DNA of 64,000 bases, taken from the NCBI RefSeq assembly GCF_022531965.1, contig NZ_CP092831.1, positions 1,330,001 to 1,394,000 of the forward strand, in the 5' to 3' direction. Source of the stretch: Paenibacillus peoriae. GTDB taxonomy: Bacteria > Bacillota > Bacilli > Paenibacillales > Paenibacillaceae. Made by a program: the position numbers and the translations under genes. Shown piece by piece: positions 46,180-55,978 of the stretch; the first letter of the stretch is position 1, and each line of letters opens with the position of its first letter. The notes under the pieces are model-generated. The model made no database searches and had not been told where the DNA came from. It saw nothing but the letters and a program-made list of their open reading frames with translations.

Positions 46180-46878
46180 ATGAGCATGGAAAATTTACCG
46201 GAGGACGGCGAGGCTGTCATGTCAGGTAAAGCGTTTTACATGCCATACGGAAATACACAAGTTCAGGATAAAACGTCCTACCTGGTCACAAAACGCCTCC
46301 TTGATATGCTGCTGTCGTTCGTAGGCTTGATCGTCTTGCTTCCGCTTTTTGTAGTGGTAGGCGTATTGATTAAGCTCGAAGACCCAAAGGGAAGCGTGTT
46401 TTTCAAGCAAACTCGGGTGGGCAAGAATGAGAAGTTATTCGATATGTATAAATTCCGTTCAATGGTGTCCAATGCTGAGGAATTGAAAAAGGACTTGATG
46501 GAGCTGAATGAAGTGAGCGGCGCCATGTTCAAAATTAAAAACGATCCTCGGATCACGAAAATTGGTAGTTTTCTGCGCAAGACGAGTATTGATGAGATTC
46601 CGCAGCTGTGGAACGTGTTGGTCGGCGACATGACTTTAGTCGGTCCGCGTCCGCCGTTGCCCAGCGAGGTCGAGCAATATTCCGATTATGATAAGCAACG
46701 CCTGATTGTAACACCGGGATGTACGGGTTACTGGCAGGTGAGCGCACGTAACAGTGTAGGCTTCGAAGAAATGGTGCAAATGGATTTGAAGTATATTCAT
46801 GTTCGCAATACGTGGCTCGATTTGAAAATCATCATGAAAACAGGCGTTAAAATGCTGTTCTCCAAGGATGCTTACTGA
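46180..46878 (+). CDS. Priming undecaprenyl-phosphate sugar transferase
   Basis: 232 residues. One N-terminal membrane segment (about 45-65) and the bacterial sugar transferase domain with KFRSM, RKTSIDEIPQLWNVL, VGPRPPLPSEV and GYWQVSARN. It transfers the first sugar-1-phosphate, probably glucose or galactose, to undecaprenyl phosphate, initiating the repeat unit. Its stop overlaps the next gene (TGATG). Confidence 0.93.
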   Translation: MSMENLPEDGEAVMSGKAFYMPYGNTQVQDKTSYLVTKRLLDMLLSFVGLIVLLPLFVVVGVLIKLEDPKGSVFFKQTRVGKNEKLFDMYKFRSMVSNAEELKKDLMELNEVSGAMFKIKNDPRITKIGSFLRKTSIDEIPQLWNVLVGDMTLVGPRPPLPSEVEQYSDYDKQRLIVTPGCTGYWQVSARNSVGFEEMVQMDLKYIHVRNTWLDLKIIMKTGVKMLFSKDAY

Positions 46879-47813
46879 TGGATGCATTCAAGCGATGTCC
46901 CGCAGTGTCCGTCGTTATTTGCACCTATAACCGGGCGGACCTGCTGGAGAAAACGTTAATGTCCCTGCTGGAGCTGGAAGACCTTGCACTGGCTGAGATC
47001 ATTGTGGTCGATAACCGATCCACTGATCATACAGCAGCGACGATCAAAAGGTTCACCGTCGCCCATGGTCAGAATATCCATCTCCGATATCATTATGAGC
47101 GCGAACAAGGACTGTCTGCTGCTCGTAATGCAGGCATTACGTTATCAAGAGCGGAAGTCATTGCTTTTCTCGATGATGATGCAATTCCGTGTGTTACATG
47201 GTTGCAAACGATTATGTCAGCATTCGGGAACAATCCTGAGCTGACGGCTATGGGTGGGAAAATTGACCCTATGTTTGAGACGGAACGACCGGGTTGGCTG
47301 ACAGGCCCGCTTGAACTGCCTTACACGATTATTGATCTGGGCAAAGCCATTCGTGAATATCCGTCGGGACTGAATCCATTTGGAGCGAATATGGCGATGC
47401 GTAAAACGGCTTTTGCCGCTGTTATGTTCCCGCTTCATCTAGGCAGAAAGGGAGATATCCTTCTATCTGGTGAAGAATCGTGGGTATTCGAGCAAATCCG
47501 TAAAAATGGTGGAACGATTATGTATCATCCACACATGTCTGTGGAACATTTTGTGCCGGCTTCACGGTTAACAAAAGAATGGATCATGAACCGCTACTAT
47601 TGTCAGGGCATGTCTAACGCTGCTCAGGCCGTAGGTCTGCGCGGCAACGCGATGCTGATGGCGAAGACGGCAGCCAAAGTGTTATACATCACTTTGGATT
47701 CCCTGCTGGCGCGTAGTGAGGGCAGGAAGCTGTTGAACCGGTGCAGGCTTGAAAGTATCCGTGGGACGCTGGATACACTGCGCAACCGGAAAAGCGAGTC
47801 AGCTGCGGGGTGA
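46878..47813 (+). CDS. Glycosyltransferase family 2
   Basis: 311 residues. SVVICTYNRADLLEKTL and VDNRSTDHTAA, then FLDDDAIP (DxD metal site) are typical GT2. It adds one sugar to the lipid-linked repeat. Starts at the end of the priming transferase. Confidence 0.92.
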   Translation: MDAFKRCPAVSVVICTYNRADLLEKTLMSLLELEDLALAEIIVVDNRSTDHTAATIKRFTVAHGQNIHLRYHYEREQGLSAARNAGITLSRAEVIAFLDDDAIPCVTWLQTIMSAFGNNPELTAMGGKIDPMFETERPGWLTGPLELPYTIIDLGKAIREYPSGLNPFGANMAMRKTAFAAVMFPLHLGRKGDILLSGEESWVFEQIRKNGGTIMYHPHMSVEHFVPASRLTKEWIMNRYYCQGMSNAAQAVGLRGNAMLMAKTAAKVLYITLDSLLARSEGRKLLNRCRLESIRGTLDTLRNRKSESAAG

Positions 47814-47823
47814 AAGATGGAAC

Positions 47824-49161
47824 ATGAGTAACTATCCTTGGACTACTAGAATAAACACCATACAGCATGTTTTTATTTTTCTACTGGGCGCTCTTGCTGT
47901 AGGAATTGCGGCTACCTATCAGCCGGTGGTCAGTATTGCGGCGGTATGTTTACTGCTCTTGCTGGCTGTTTCTATCCATCATCCGGAGCGCATCAGCTAT
48001 GCTGTTTTGCTAAGTACAGCAGTCTCAGTCGATTCTCTGTATCAGGGCGGCGTGTTCGGTATTGAGATTTTGTCATTGTACAAATTGGGCATTTTGGCTC
48101 TGCTGGTGCCGTGCATGCTCGTGTATGGCATACGTCTCAAGTTCAGCTATCCGGTCTGGGCATTGGTGATCATGCTGGGGATCACATTTGGATTTTCAGC
48201 ATGGATGCCTTTGTTAACGACCTCGATTGCCGTCAAGGCGTTCGTCGGTTTATCACTCCCTTTCTTTTTTTTACTGATCCAGTGGAAAAAGGATGTGGCA
48301 GAAAAGCATATCCGACTGATCAGTCTGTTGCCAATTATTAGTGTGGTCATTGGGCTGGGTTTGCAGGTTCTAGGGCTGCATTCGTTTACGGATGTGGAAT
48401 TTACGGGCGCAGTCAGAGTACAAGGAGCGAATATACCGCCGCATCTGGCAATGCTCTCCTTTCTCGGAATTGCCGTCTCTCTAATTGAGGTCAAGCGCAA
48501 ACCCAAGCAAGCCGCTTTTTATTACACAGTGTTGGCACTGAACTTTTTGATTCTGATCGCCACCGGTACACGTGGACCGATTCTGGCATTGTTATTAATG
48601 TTTGCTGTGTATCTGTTTGATATTGCCCGTCAGTACCTCAAGGGGAAAGTCAATTATTTGCTACCGCTGGCCGGATCGTTTTTGGTTGCTCTGGGGGCGG
48701 TGGCCCTGCAATGGAACAATTTAAAAAAACGCTCCTTCGAACGGGAGACCGATACAGGCATTGACCTGTCGGGACGCTCGGAGGCATGGGAATATTTTTT
48801 GAACAGAGTACATGATTACCCTTGGTCAGGTAGAGGTCTTGGCGCGGTAACGGTTGCGAACGACGGGACGTTATTCAATGGTTTCGTTGTACCGCATAAT
48901 GAGTATATTCGCTTTTATTTTGACACGGGATATATCGGTTGCGGGCTATTAATGCTTTCATTGCTGATCGTGTTCGCTCTCATTTACCGGTCGCTTGCCA
49001 AGTCTATCAAACCTTATTTTGCAAGCTTAATTGCAGGCTTTCTGATCTACTCGTTTTCAGATAATACGTTGTCGACGGTTCAGATGATTATTCCATTTTG
49101 CTGGTATTTAAACGCGTTATACCAGACATCTACTCAAACCGATTTTCGCAAAGAGAAGTGA
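47824..49161 (+). CDS. Wzy-like polymerase / O-antigen ligase family (first of two)
   Basis: 445 residues from ATG 47824. About 10-12 membrane segments; a large loop with GTRGPILALLLM and WSGRGLGAVTVAN (Wzy_C signature) and PHNEYIRFYFDTGYIG. Wzy/WaaL-family proteins polymerise or ligate repeat units outside the membrane. The cluster has a second one at 49933. Confidence 0.85.
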   Translation: MSNYPWTTRINTIQHVFIFLLGALAVGIAATYQPVVSIAAVCLLLLLAVSIHHPERISYAVLLSTAVSVDSLYQGGVFGIEILSLYKLGILALLVPCMLVYGIRLKFSYPVWALVIMLGITFGFSAWMPLLTTSIAVKAFVGLSLPFFFLLIQWKKDVAEKHIRLISLLPIISVVIGLGLQVLGLHSFTDVEFTGAVRVQGANIPPHLAMLSFLGIAVSLIEVKRKPKQAAFYYTVLALNFLILIATGTRGPILALLLMFAVYLFDIARQYLKGKVNYLLPLAGSFLVALGAVALQWNNLKKRSFERETDTGIDLSGRSEAWEYFLNRVHDYPWSGRGLGAVTVANDGTLFNGFVVPHNEYIRFYFDTGYIGCGLLMLSLLIVFALIYRSLAKSIKPYFASLIAGFLIYSFSDNTLSTVQMIIPFCWYLNALYQTSTQTDFRKEK

Positions 49162-49165
49162 TACG

Positions 49166-49936
49166 ATGAGCAGAGTGAACATGTTCGATGTCAACTTTGA
49201 TAATTACGATTTTAATGATCTACTCGAATTTATAGATACTTCTATTGAACATCAGCGTCATTCCTACATTTTGACCTGTAATGTCGATCATGTGATCAAG
49301 CTTCGCAAGGATGATGAATTCCGCAAGGTGTATTCAGATGCCGGAGCTGTAGTGGCCGATGGGATGCCTATCATATGGGCGTCCAAGTTACTGAAAAAGC
49401 CCCTCAAACAAAAAGTGTCCGGGTCAGATTTGTTCACTCGGTTGGGGGAGGCTTTTGAGGATCGAGGCTATCGTTTATTTTTTCTGGGTGCAGCTGACGG
49501 TATTCCTGAGAAGGCTATGCTCAATCTCCAGGAATCTTATCCGAACATGAACGTGGTGGGCTGTTACTCTCCTTCTTATGGATTTGAGAAAAACGAAGAG
49601 GAGAACAGACACATTGTCCAATTGCTGCAAGAGGCTCGCCCGGACATCGTTTTTGTTGGTGTAGGCGCACCTAAACAGGAAAAATGGATTTACAGATATT
49701 ATGAGACTTACCGCGCTCCGATTTCGATTGGGGTGGGAGCGACCTTTGATTTCCTGTCGGGAAATGTGAAAAGAGCACCGGAGCTGATGCAGAAGACGGG
49801 ATTTGAATGGTTCTGGAGATTGTCTCAGGAGCCTAAACGATTGTGGAAAAGATATTTGATTGAGGATTCCCAATTTCTCGTTCTGCTGTTTAAGGAGATG
49901 TTCAAGCGGAAGCGGATGAAGGGAGGTCAGGGGTGA
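49166..49936 (+). CDS. WecG/TagA/CpsF-family glycosyltransferase
   Basis: 256 residues. Typical YILTCNVDHVIKLRKD, VVADGMPIIWASKLL, and FVGVGAPKQEKWI. The family (GT26) transfers ManNAc or ManNAcA/GlcA-like sugars to lipid-linked acceptors. Overlaps the next gene by 4 bases (GTGA). Confidence 0.92.
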   Translation: MSRVNMFDVNFDNYDFNDLLEFIDTSIEHQRHSYILTCNVDHVIKLRKDDEFRKVYSDAGAVVADGMPIIWASKLLKKPLKQKVSGSDLFTRLGEAFEDRGYRLFFLGAADGIPEKAMLNLQESYPNMNVVGCYSPSYGFEKNEEENRHIVQLLQEARPDIVFVGVGAPKQEKWIYRYYETYRAPISIGVGATFDFLSGNVKRAPELMQKTGFEWFWRLSQEPKRLWKRYLIEDSQFLVLLFKEMFKRKRMKGGQG

Positions 49937-51384
49937 GAAACATGAGTCGGTTGGCAGATCAGCAGATTTCCGTTTGGCTAGGAAATCGGCGTGGAATCGG
50001 CATGATCGGCATGGGGTTGCTGGCTTGTATGCTGCCACTCGCCATCGGATTTGCCAGCGCCAAGATGAATCCCACCATGAGCCAGCAGGGAGCCATATTG
50101 CTGGCGCTCGTTTTTCCGGCCTTCCTGCTGGCGATCTTGCAATCCCGGCTACTGATTCCTTACACGCTGGTAGTGTGGGCAGTAGGCCCGGAAATCCGCC
50201 GTATTGCGGATTGGTTGGAGGGAACCTACCACTCGGTTTCCTTGTTGAGTGTGGCACCGCTGCTGGTAAGCAGCATGTTGATTATTCCTGTGCTGCGGGG
50301 TATTCATCTGGCAGAAAAGCCATTAACCCGAATTGCTGTATTTTTCGGCATAGAATTGGCCTACGGAAGTGTCGTCGGGGTATTCAAAAATGGTATTGTT
50401 TTTGCTTATGATTTAGCCAATTATGTGGTTCCTTTGATCCTATTGCCATATTTTGCGATTAAGCCTATGAAAGCGAAGGAACTGGACCGACTGCTGTATT
50501 CATATGCCAACATTGCTGTTCTTGTGGCGATTTACGGCATTATTCAGTATTTGACAGTTCCTCCTTGGGATGCGTTTTGGATGAATCATGTAGAAATGAA
50601 TTCCATTGGTGTTCCAGAACCGCTTCAAATCAGAGTGTTTTCTTCCATGAACTCGCCCGGTCCGTGCGCTATTTTCCTGGCGATGGCACTTGTACCCATG
50701 CTAATGGAAAAACGGTGGCGTGGCACTTTGGGATGGATCGGAATTCTGCTGACGGTCGTTTGTCTCTTAATCACGCTGGTACGTTCAGCCTGGCTAATTG
50801 CATTCGTCATGTTGCTGGCTTATATTCTCAGTTCATCTTCCAAGGGGAAGTGGAAGACCTTGGTTCAACTAGCTGTCGTCGGTCTTCTTCTCTACATTAT
50901 TGTTCCAAAACTTCCAGGGGCAGAGGGTTTGGTGGCTCGTATGCAGACGCTGACGGATATTCAACAGGATCATTCGTACAACGAGCGTTTGGATTTACTG
51001 CATACGATGCTTCCGGCGATTACTAGCAATCCAGTCGGGCAGGGGATCGGGAGTGTAGGAATCGGAACCAAGCTTGATAACGGCGGCGATCTCGGTGAAC
51101 TTGGGATTATGGATAATGGGTATATTGCCATTTTCCTCACCTTCGGTATTTTCGGAGCCTTCTTTTTCTTCGGTGGTCTGTTCGTTATCATCAAGCGCCT
51201 TCTCGTCCGTATTGCCGAACGAGATTCCAGTCAGCCTTATATCAGACTGGCGTTGGCTACGTGGGCTGGAGCTGTAGCCAGTCTCATATCGGATAATGGT
51301 TTCCCGGGTATGCGCGGCTATCTGATCTGGATGATGATCGGAATAGGACTATGGGCAAAAGATGTCATCGCGGAAAGAAGGTAA
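49933..51384 (+). CDS. Wzy-like polymerase / O-antigen ligase family (second)
   Basis: 483 residues from GTG 49933, with GGGAGG at 49921-49926. About 11-12 membrane segments and a Wzy_C-like loop (NSPGPCAIFLAMALVP, LITLVRSAWLIAFVM, VGQGIGSVG). The presence of two such proteins in one cluster may reflect polymerisation of two different units or ligation to a carrier. Confidence 0.85.
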   Translation: MRNMSRLADQQISVWLGNRRGIGMIGMGLLACMLPLAIGFASAKMNPTMSQQGAILLALVFPAFLLAILQSRLLIPYTLVVWAVGPEIRRIADWLEGTYHSVSLLSVAPLLVSSMLIIPVLRGIHLAEKPLTRIAVFFGIELAYGSVVGVFKNGIVFAYDLANYVVPLILLPYFAIKPMKAKELDRLLYSYANIAVLVAIYGIIQYLTVPPWDAFWMNHVEMNSIGVPEPLQIRVFSSMNSPGPCAIFLAMALVPMLMEKRWRGTLGWIGILLTVVCLLITLVRSAWLIAFVMLLAYILSSSSKGKWKTLVQLAVVGLLLYIIVPKLPGAEGLVARMQTLTDIQQDHSYNERLDLLHTMLPAITSNPVGQGIGSVGIGTKLDNGGDLGELGIMDNGYIAIFLTFGIFGAFFFFGGLFVIIKRLLVRIAERDSSQPYIRLALATWAGAVASLISDNGFPGMRGYLIWMMIGIGLWAKDVIAERR

Positions 51385-51389
51385 AGGCT

Positions 51390-52769
51390 GTGCAAAACTT
51401 ACAAGCATTATCCGCACCTGTCCGGACACTATGGTCCACAGTGATTCGGTTTGCCAAAAGCAAGGATAACAGCTCTGCAGCAGTAAAAACGATGATATTC
51501 AGTATGCTGATTCTCGTCGTGAACATGCTGACTGGTGTGCTAACGGCACGATTCCTGGGTCCTACTGGACGCGGGGAACAGACAGCGATGGTGAACTGGT
51601 CTCAATTTCTCGCCTTCTGCATGAGCTTCGGTGTCCCTTCTGCATTGATTTACAATGCGAAAAGGAAACCGGAGGAAACGGGCAAGCTATATGGTTTGGC
51701 CTTGTTGCTGGCTACCATGTTCGGGGGCTTGGCGACACTCGTCGGAGTATTTCTAATTCCTTATTGGCTGCGCTCTTTTTCTTCATCGGTCATCCTTTTC
51801 GCGCAGTGTTCCATGATGATGTGTCCGCTCATAGCGATTTCACAGATCAATAATGCATTGCTTCAAGTTCGCTCGGAATATAAGCAGTACAATTTATTCC
51901 GGTATCTGGTACCGCTAAGTACGTTGCTGGGTCTGGCGATTCTGATCCTAACCGGAAATATGAATCCGTACACCTCGGCATTGGCTTATTTACTACCAGG
52001 CTTGCCGATTTATATCGGTGTCACGATACGAATGATTCGGCTGTACAAACCCAAGGTAAAGAACAGCTGGACGCAATTTAAAAATCTCTTTACCTACGGT
52101 ATGGGTTCATACGGAAATGATCTCATGGGGCAGGTTTCCACTTATATTGATCAGATTTTGATTGCGGGTCTGCTCAGACCCGCTGATCTCGGTTTATATG
52201 CAGTAGCGGTCAGCTTGGCCAGGATGGTGAATGTATTTTCTACCTCGATCATTGTCGTGCTGTTTCCCAAAGCCTCTGGTCTGAATAAGGAAGAGGCGGT
52301 GGACATAACATTTCGGGCATTTCGAGTGACATCAACAGCAACCTTTCTGGCTGCGATGATGCTGATGCTGATTGCTCCGTTCGTATTTACATTGTTATAT
52401 GGTCAAGAGTTTAAACAAGCGCTTACGGTATTCCGGTTCCTTGTGCTTGAGGTTGCTATCAGTGGAGGGACCATGGTGCTGGCACAACAATTTATGGCGT
52501 TGGGTAAGCCCAAACTGGTTACCATTCTACAGGGTGTCGGATTGGCGCTCGTCATTCCATTGCTGTCCATACTCGTGCCGAGATATGGATTGACGGGTGC
52601 AGGGATAGCAATGCTGTCTTCGGGGATTCTACGGTTCATTTTCATTTTATGTAATGTTAAATTCGTTCTAAAAATGAAGATTCCAAGACTGCTTATTTCC
52701 AAACAAGATTTTCAATGGCTCCGATCAACGATGTCACACTACATCCGGAAAAAGCCAGTTAACGGTTAG
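51390..52769 (+). CDS. Wzx-like polysaccharide flippase (MATE/MVF-like)
   Basis: About 459 residues from GTG 51390, with AGAAGG upstream; a longer frame from 51351 overlaps the polymerase gene. Some 12-14 membrane segments; the N-terminal LTARFLGPTGRGEQTAMV and the middle YGMGSYGNDLMGQVSTYIDQ are typical of PST flippases, which turn lipid-linked repeat units across the membrane. The only flippase in the cluster. Confidence 0.9.
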   Translation: MQNLQALSAPVRTLWSTVIRFAKSKDNSSAAVKTMIFSMLILVVNMLTGVLTARFLGPTGRGEQTAMVNWSQFLAFCMSFGVPSALIYNAKRKPEETGKLYGLALLLATMFGGLATLVGVFLIPYWLRSFSSSVILFAQCSMMMCPLIAISQINNALLQVRSEYKQYNLFRYLVPLSTLLGLAILILTGNMNPYTSALAYLLPGLPIYIGVTIRMIRLYKPKVKNSWTQFKNLFTYGMGSYGNDLMGQVSTYIDQILIAGLLRPADLGLYAVAVSLARMVNVFSTSIIVVLFPKASGLNKEEAVDITFRAFRVTSTATFLAAMMLMLIAPFVFTLLYGQEFKQALTVFRFLVLEVAISGGTMVLAQQFMALGKPKLVTILQGVGLALVIPLLSILVPRYGLTGAGIAMLSSGILRFIFILCNVKFVLKMKIPRLLISKQDFQWLRSTMSHYIRKKPVNG

Positions 52770-52791
52770 ATAAAGAAGGAGGCACCCGCTA

Positions 52792-53631
52792 ATGAACCAC
52801 ATGTCTAGCGTTCCCGCGGACAACCGGATATCCGTAGTTATTATCGCTCAGGATGATGGCACTCGAATCACAGCCGCCATTAAATCCTGCAAGCCCTTTG
52901 CGGACGATATCGTCGTCATTGACGGAGGGAGCAAGGACAATACGATTCAGGTAGCTGAATCCTTGGGCTGTCGGGTGTTTTCTAACCCGTGGCCCGGTTA
53001 TGCCAAGCAGCGCATGTTTGGTGTTGAAAAAGCGGAATTTGATTGGATATTCCTGATTGATACGGACGAAGTAGTGGATGCAGAGTTGCTTGGAGATTTG
53101 TTGAAAGTAAAAGAAACGCTCCACGATCCGGCCAAAGCATATTCCGTATTTCGGATTGGTGATTTTCTCGGCAAATGGATGAATAAAGGCGAATATCTGG
53201 TTCGTTTGTACAATCGTCGTATTTATGGCATTACGAATAGTCTTGTTCATGAAATGCCGGATGTAGCCTCTTCCCAGATTGTCAATCTGGAGGGTGTGTT
53301 ATGGCACTACGGCTTCCGCAGCATCAGTGATCATATGACCCGTTTTAATAAATATACAGATCTGGAAGCAGAGACGGCGTTTAACAAAGGAAGATCCTTT
53401 CGGATTACCAGACTGTTGTGGCGGCCTCCTGCCCGCTTTGTGCAGAAGTATTTTGTCCAAGGCTTATACCGCAAGGGATTGGCGGGTTTTGCCGTAGCCG
53501 TTTTCTGGGTGATGTATGAGTTTCTCGTCTGCTTCAAGCATTATGAGCTAACCAAGCGGCGAAAAAAGATAGAAATCGTGGATGACGGACATACCGAGCA
53601 GAAAGGAGAAACCAGCTATGTCGTACAATAA
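52792..53631 (+). CDS. Glycosyltransferase family 2 (WaaE/KdtX-like)
   Basis: 279 residues with AAGGAGG upstream. VVIIAQDDGTRI, VIDGGSKDNTI and DTDEVVDAEL (DxD) identify GT2; WPGYAKQRMFGVEKA is characteristic of the WaaE-like subgroup. One membrane-near hydrophobic C-terminal segment. Overlaps the next gene. Confidence 0.92.
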   Translation: MNHMSSVPADNRISVVIIAQDDGTRITAAIKSCKPFADDIVVIDGGSKDNTIQVAESLGCRVFSNPWPGYAKQRMFGVEKAEFDWIFLIDTDEVVDAELLGDLLKVKETLHDPAKAYSVFRIGDFLGKWMNKGEYLVRLYNRRIYGITNSLVHEMPDVASSQIVNLEGVLWHYGFRSISDHMTRFNKYTDLEAETAFNKGRSFRITRLLWRPPARFVQKYFVQGLYRKGLAGFAVAVFWVMYEFLVCFKHYELTKRRKKIEIVDDGHTEQKGETSYVVQ

Positions 53632-54805
53632 CGGATTTCGTATTGCGGCAACGGGGTTGAGCTGGCCGTCTTTGCAGCCAGGAGGCCTCAACACATATTT
53701 CCAATCGATCTGTGAGCAGCTTACGTTAGAGCGCAATACGTTGGATGCTCTAATCTGTAGTGACGAGCAGCCGCAAGCACCCGACCGTATTCGGATTCAT
53801 ACGATTGGCAGCAAGCAGCAATCCATCTGGAAGCGCCGGGAGCTAATGCAAAAATATGCAGCAGAGTTGTTCGACAAGCAACCGATGGATATATTGTATT
53901 CCCATTTTGCTCCCTATAGTGTCGGGCCAGCGCTGGAGGCGAAAAAAAGAGGAATCCCGGTAGTTACCACCTTTCACGGACCGTGGACGGAGGAAATGAA
54001 GATTGAAGGACAGGGTATCAAGCATTTTCTAAAAACGACGTTGGCTAAATCCATTGAAATGAAGGCCTACGGTCTGTCGGATAAATTTATAGTGCTAAGC
54101 GAGACTTTTCGGGATATTTTGCATGAGCACTATAAGGTTCCACTCAGCAAAATTCACATTATTCCCGGAGCGGCGAATGTAGAAAGGTTCCACCCAGCAG
54201 AGGATCGGGGAGCAGTACGAGAGCGTCTGAATTTGCCGCAAAACGCGACGATTGTGCTAACCGTTCGTCGTCTTGTTAATCGAATGGGACTGCTACAGCT
54301 ACTCGAAGCATGGCGACGAGTAACCGAGCGTCATCCTGATCATCTGCTGCTGATTGGAGGGAAGGGCCCCTTGATGGAGGAATTGGCTTCCAAGGTAGCG
54401 GAATACAATCTTCATAACCATGTAAGGCTGCTCGGTTATGTGTCGGATGAGGAGCTTCCACTGTACCACCAAGCATCGAATTTGTTCGTCGTACCTACAC
54501 AGGCGCTGGAAGGTTTCGGTCTGATCACGGTGGAGGCAATGGCTTCGGGACTGCCAGTGCTGGCCACTCCTGTGGGCGGTAGCAAGGAAATTTTAAGGGG
54601 ATTCCGTCCCGAGCTATTGTTCCAGGGAACGGACAGTGAAGCCATTGCTGAAGGGTTGCTGCGTGTGCTGGATCATCGTGAACTTCTACCGAATGCAAGG
54701 GAATGCCGGGACCATGTCCTGAGCAGATATACATGGGGACATGTAGCGGAGCAGGTGGAAGAGGTGTTCCGACAGGTCCTTGACAGAAAGGCGGCGGCGA
54801 AATGA
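53618..54805 (+). CDS. Glycosyltransferase family 4
   Basis: 395 residues from ATG 53618 (AAAGGAG 8 bases upstream), overlapping the GT2 gene by 14 bases. GT-B fold with the C-terminal motif EGFGLITVEAMASGLPVLA (E-x7-E). It adds a sugar from a nucleotide donor; donor unknown. The next gene overlaps by 4 bases. Confidence 0.92.
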   Translation: MSYNNGFRIAATGLSWPSLQPGGLNTYFQSICEQLTLERNTLDALICSDEQPQAPDRIRIHTIGSKQQSIWKRRELMQKYAAELFDKQPMDILYSHFAPYSVGPALEAKKRGIPVVTTFHGPWTEEMKIEGQGIKHFLKTTLAKSIEMKAYGLSDKFIVLSETFRDILHEHYKVPLSKIHIIPGAANVERFHPAEDRGAVRERLNLPQNATIVLTVRRLVNRMGLLQLLEAWRRVTERHPDHLLLIGGKGPLMEELASKVAEYNLHNHVRLLGYVSDEELPLYHQASNLFVVPTQALEGFGLITVEAMASGLPVLATPVGGSKEILRGFRPELLFQGTDSEAIAEGLLRVLDHRELLPNARECRDHVLSRYTWGHVAEQVEEVFRQVLDRKAAAK

Positions 54806-55950
54806 TGAGAGTAGCTTATATTGACCATACGGCAAGATGGAGCGGCGGCGAAGTCGCTTTGTATAACATACTGACGAATATCGGGGAACATATCGACCCG
54901 CTCGTTATTTTGGCAGAGGAGGGCGATTTGGCAGATCGGCTTCGGCAGCGTGATATTGATGTGCGCATCGTTCCATTGGACGATTCGATTCGCAATCGGG
55001 GACGGAACGCCGTGAATCTAGGTGCGCCTGCAGCAGCTTTTCGTTTGCTGGCATACGGTAGAAAACTTGCGCCCTTGCTGCGTGAGGAAAAGGTCGTGTG
55101 CGTTCACACGAACTCGCTCAAGTCTGCACTGTATGGTACAGTAGCTGCCAAATCGGCGAAGCTGCCCTTGATCTGGCATATCCGTGATCACATCGGTCCG
55201 CCGTATCTGAAGCCGATTGTAGCCAAAGGGATTCGGCTGATGTCCCGCTTTTTGCCCAACGGAGTGATTGCCAATTCCAAGTCCACGCTGAGTGCATTGG
55301 AGTTACCCCCGGACAAAAAGACGCTCGTCGTTTATTCCGCTTTTGCCAAAGCAATTACAGCACGTGACACGGCTGCGCATTCACGTGGTGATGACTCGTT
55401 TAACGTCGTATTGGTCGGCAGATTGGCGGAATGGAAGGGACAACATATTTTACTGGAAGCGGCACGTTCCTTTTTACCAGATCAGCGCGTGAAATTCTGG
55501 CTGGCTGGAGATGCATTGTTCGGAGAAGAGGAATACAAGCAACGATTAGAGTCCACGATGCGCGAATACGGGTTGGCTAATGTCAATCTGCTGGGGCACG
55601 TCGATGACATTCAAGGCCTGATGCAGCGTTGTGATTTACTGATTCATACCTCTATTACACCAGAACCATTCGGTCAGGTCATTATTGAAGGCATGGCTGC
55701 TGGTCTCCCAGTGATTGCTTCCAATGAGGGTGGACCCAAGGAAACGGTGGTACCCCATGAAACCGGGCTACTTATTGAACCGGGTGACCCGGCTAAGCTG
55801 GAAGAAGCCATCCGCTGGATGTTGGAGCATCCACAGGAACGTCAGCAGATGGGTGAGAGAGGGATGGAACGGGTCAAGAAGCATTTTGTCATCGAGAACA
55901 CAGTTAAGGATATAGTTCATTACTATAAGGGTTTGTTGGCAGGAGTCTGA
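54802..55950 (+). CDS. Glycosyltransferase family 4
   Basis: 382 residues, ATGA overlap with the preceding GT4. VVLVGRLAEWKGQHILLEA and PEPFGQVIIEGMAAGLPVIA are GT4 signatures. Third in a run of four glycosyltransferases. Confidence 0.92.
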   Translation: MMRVAYIDHTARWSGGEVALYNILTNIGEHIDPLVILAEEGDLADRLRQRDIDVRIVPLDDSIRNRGRNAVNLGAPAAAFRLLAYGRKLAPLLREEKVVCVHTNSLKSALYGTVAAKSAKLPLIWHIRDHIGPPYLKPIVAKGIRLMSRFLPNGVIANSKSTLSALELPPDKKTLVVYSAFAKAITARDTAAHSRGDDSFNVVLVGRLAEWKGQHILLEAARSFLPDQRVKFWLAGDALFGEEEYKQRLESTMREYGLANVNLLGHVDDIQGLMQRCDLLIHTSITPEPFGQVIIEGMAAGLPVIASNEGGPKETVVPHETGLLIEPGDPAKLEEAIRWMLEHPQERQQMGERGMERVKKHFVIENTVKDIVHYYKGLLAGV

Positions 55951-55978
55951 CCGACATTCGCGTTAAAGGATGATTTAG

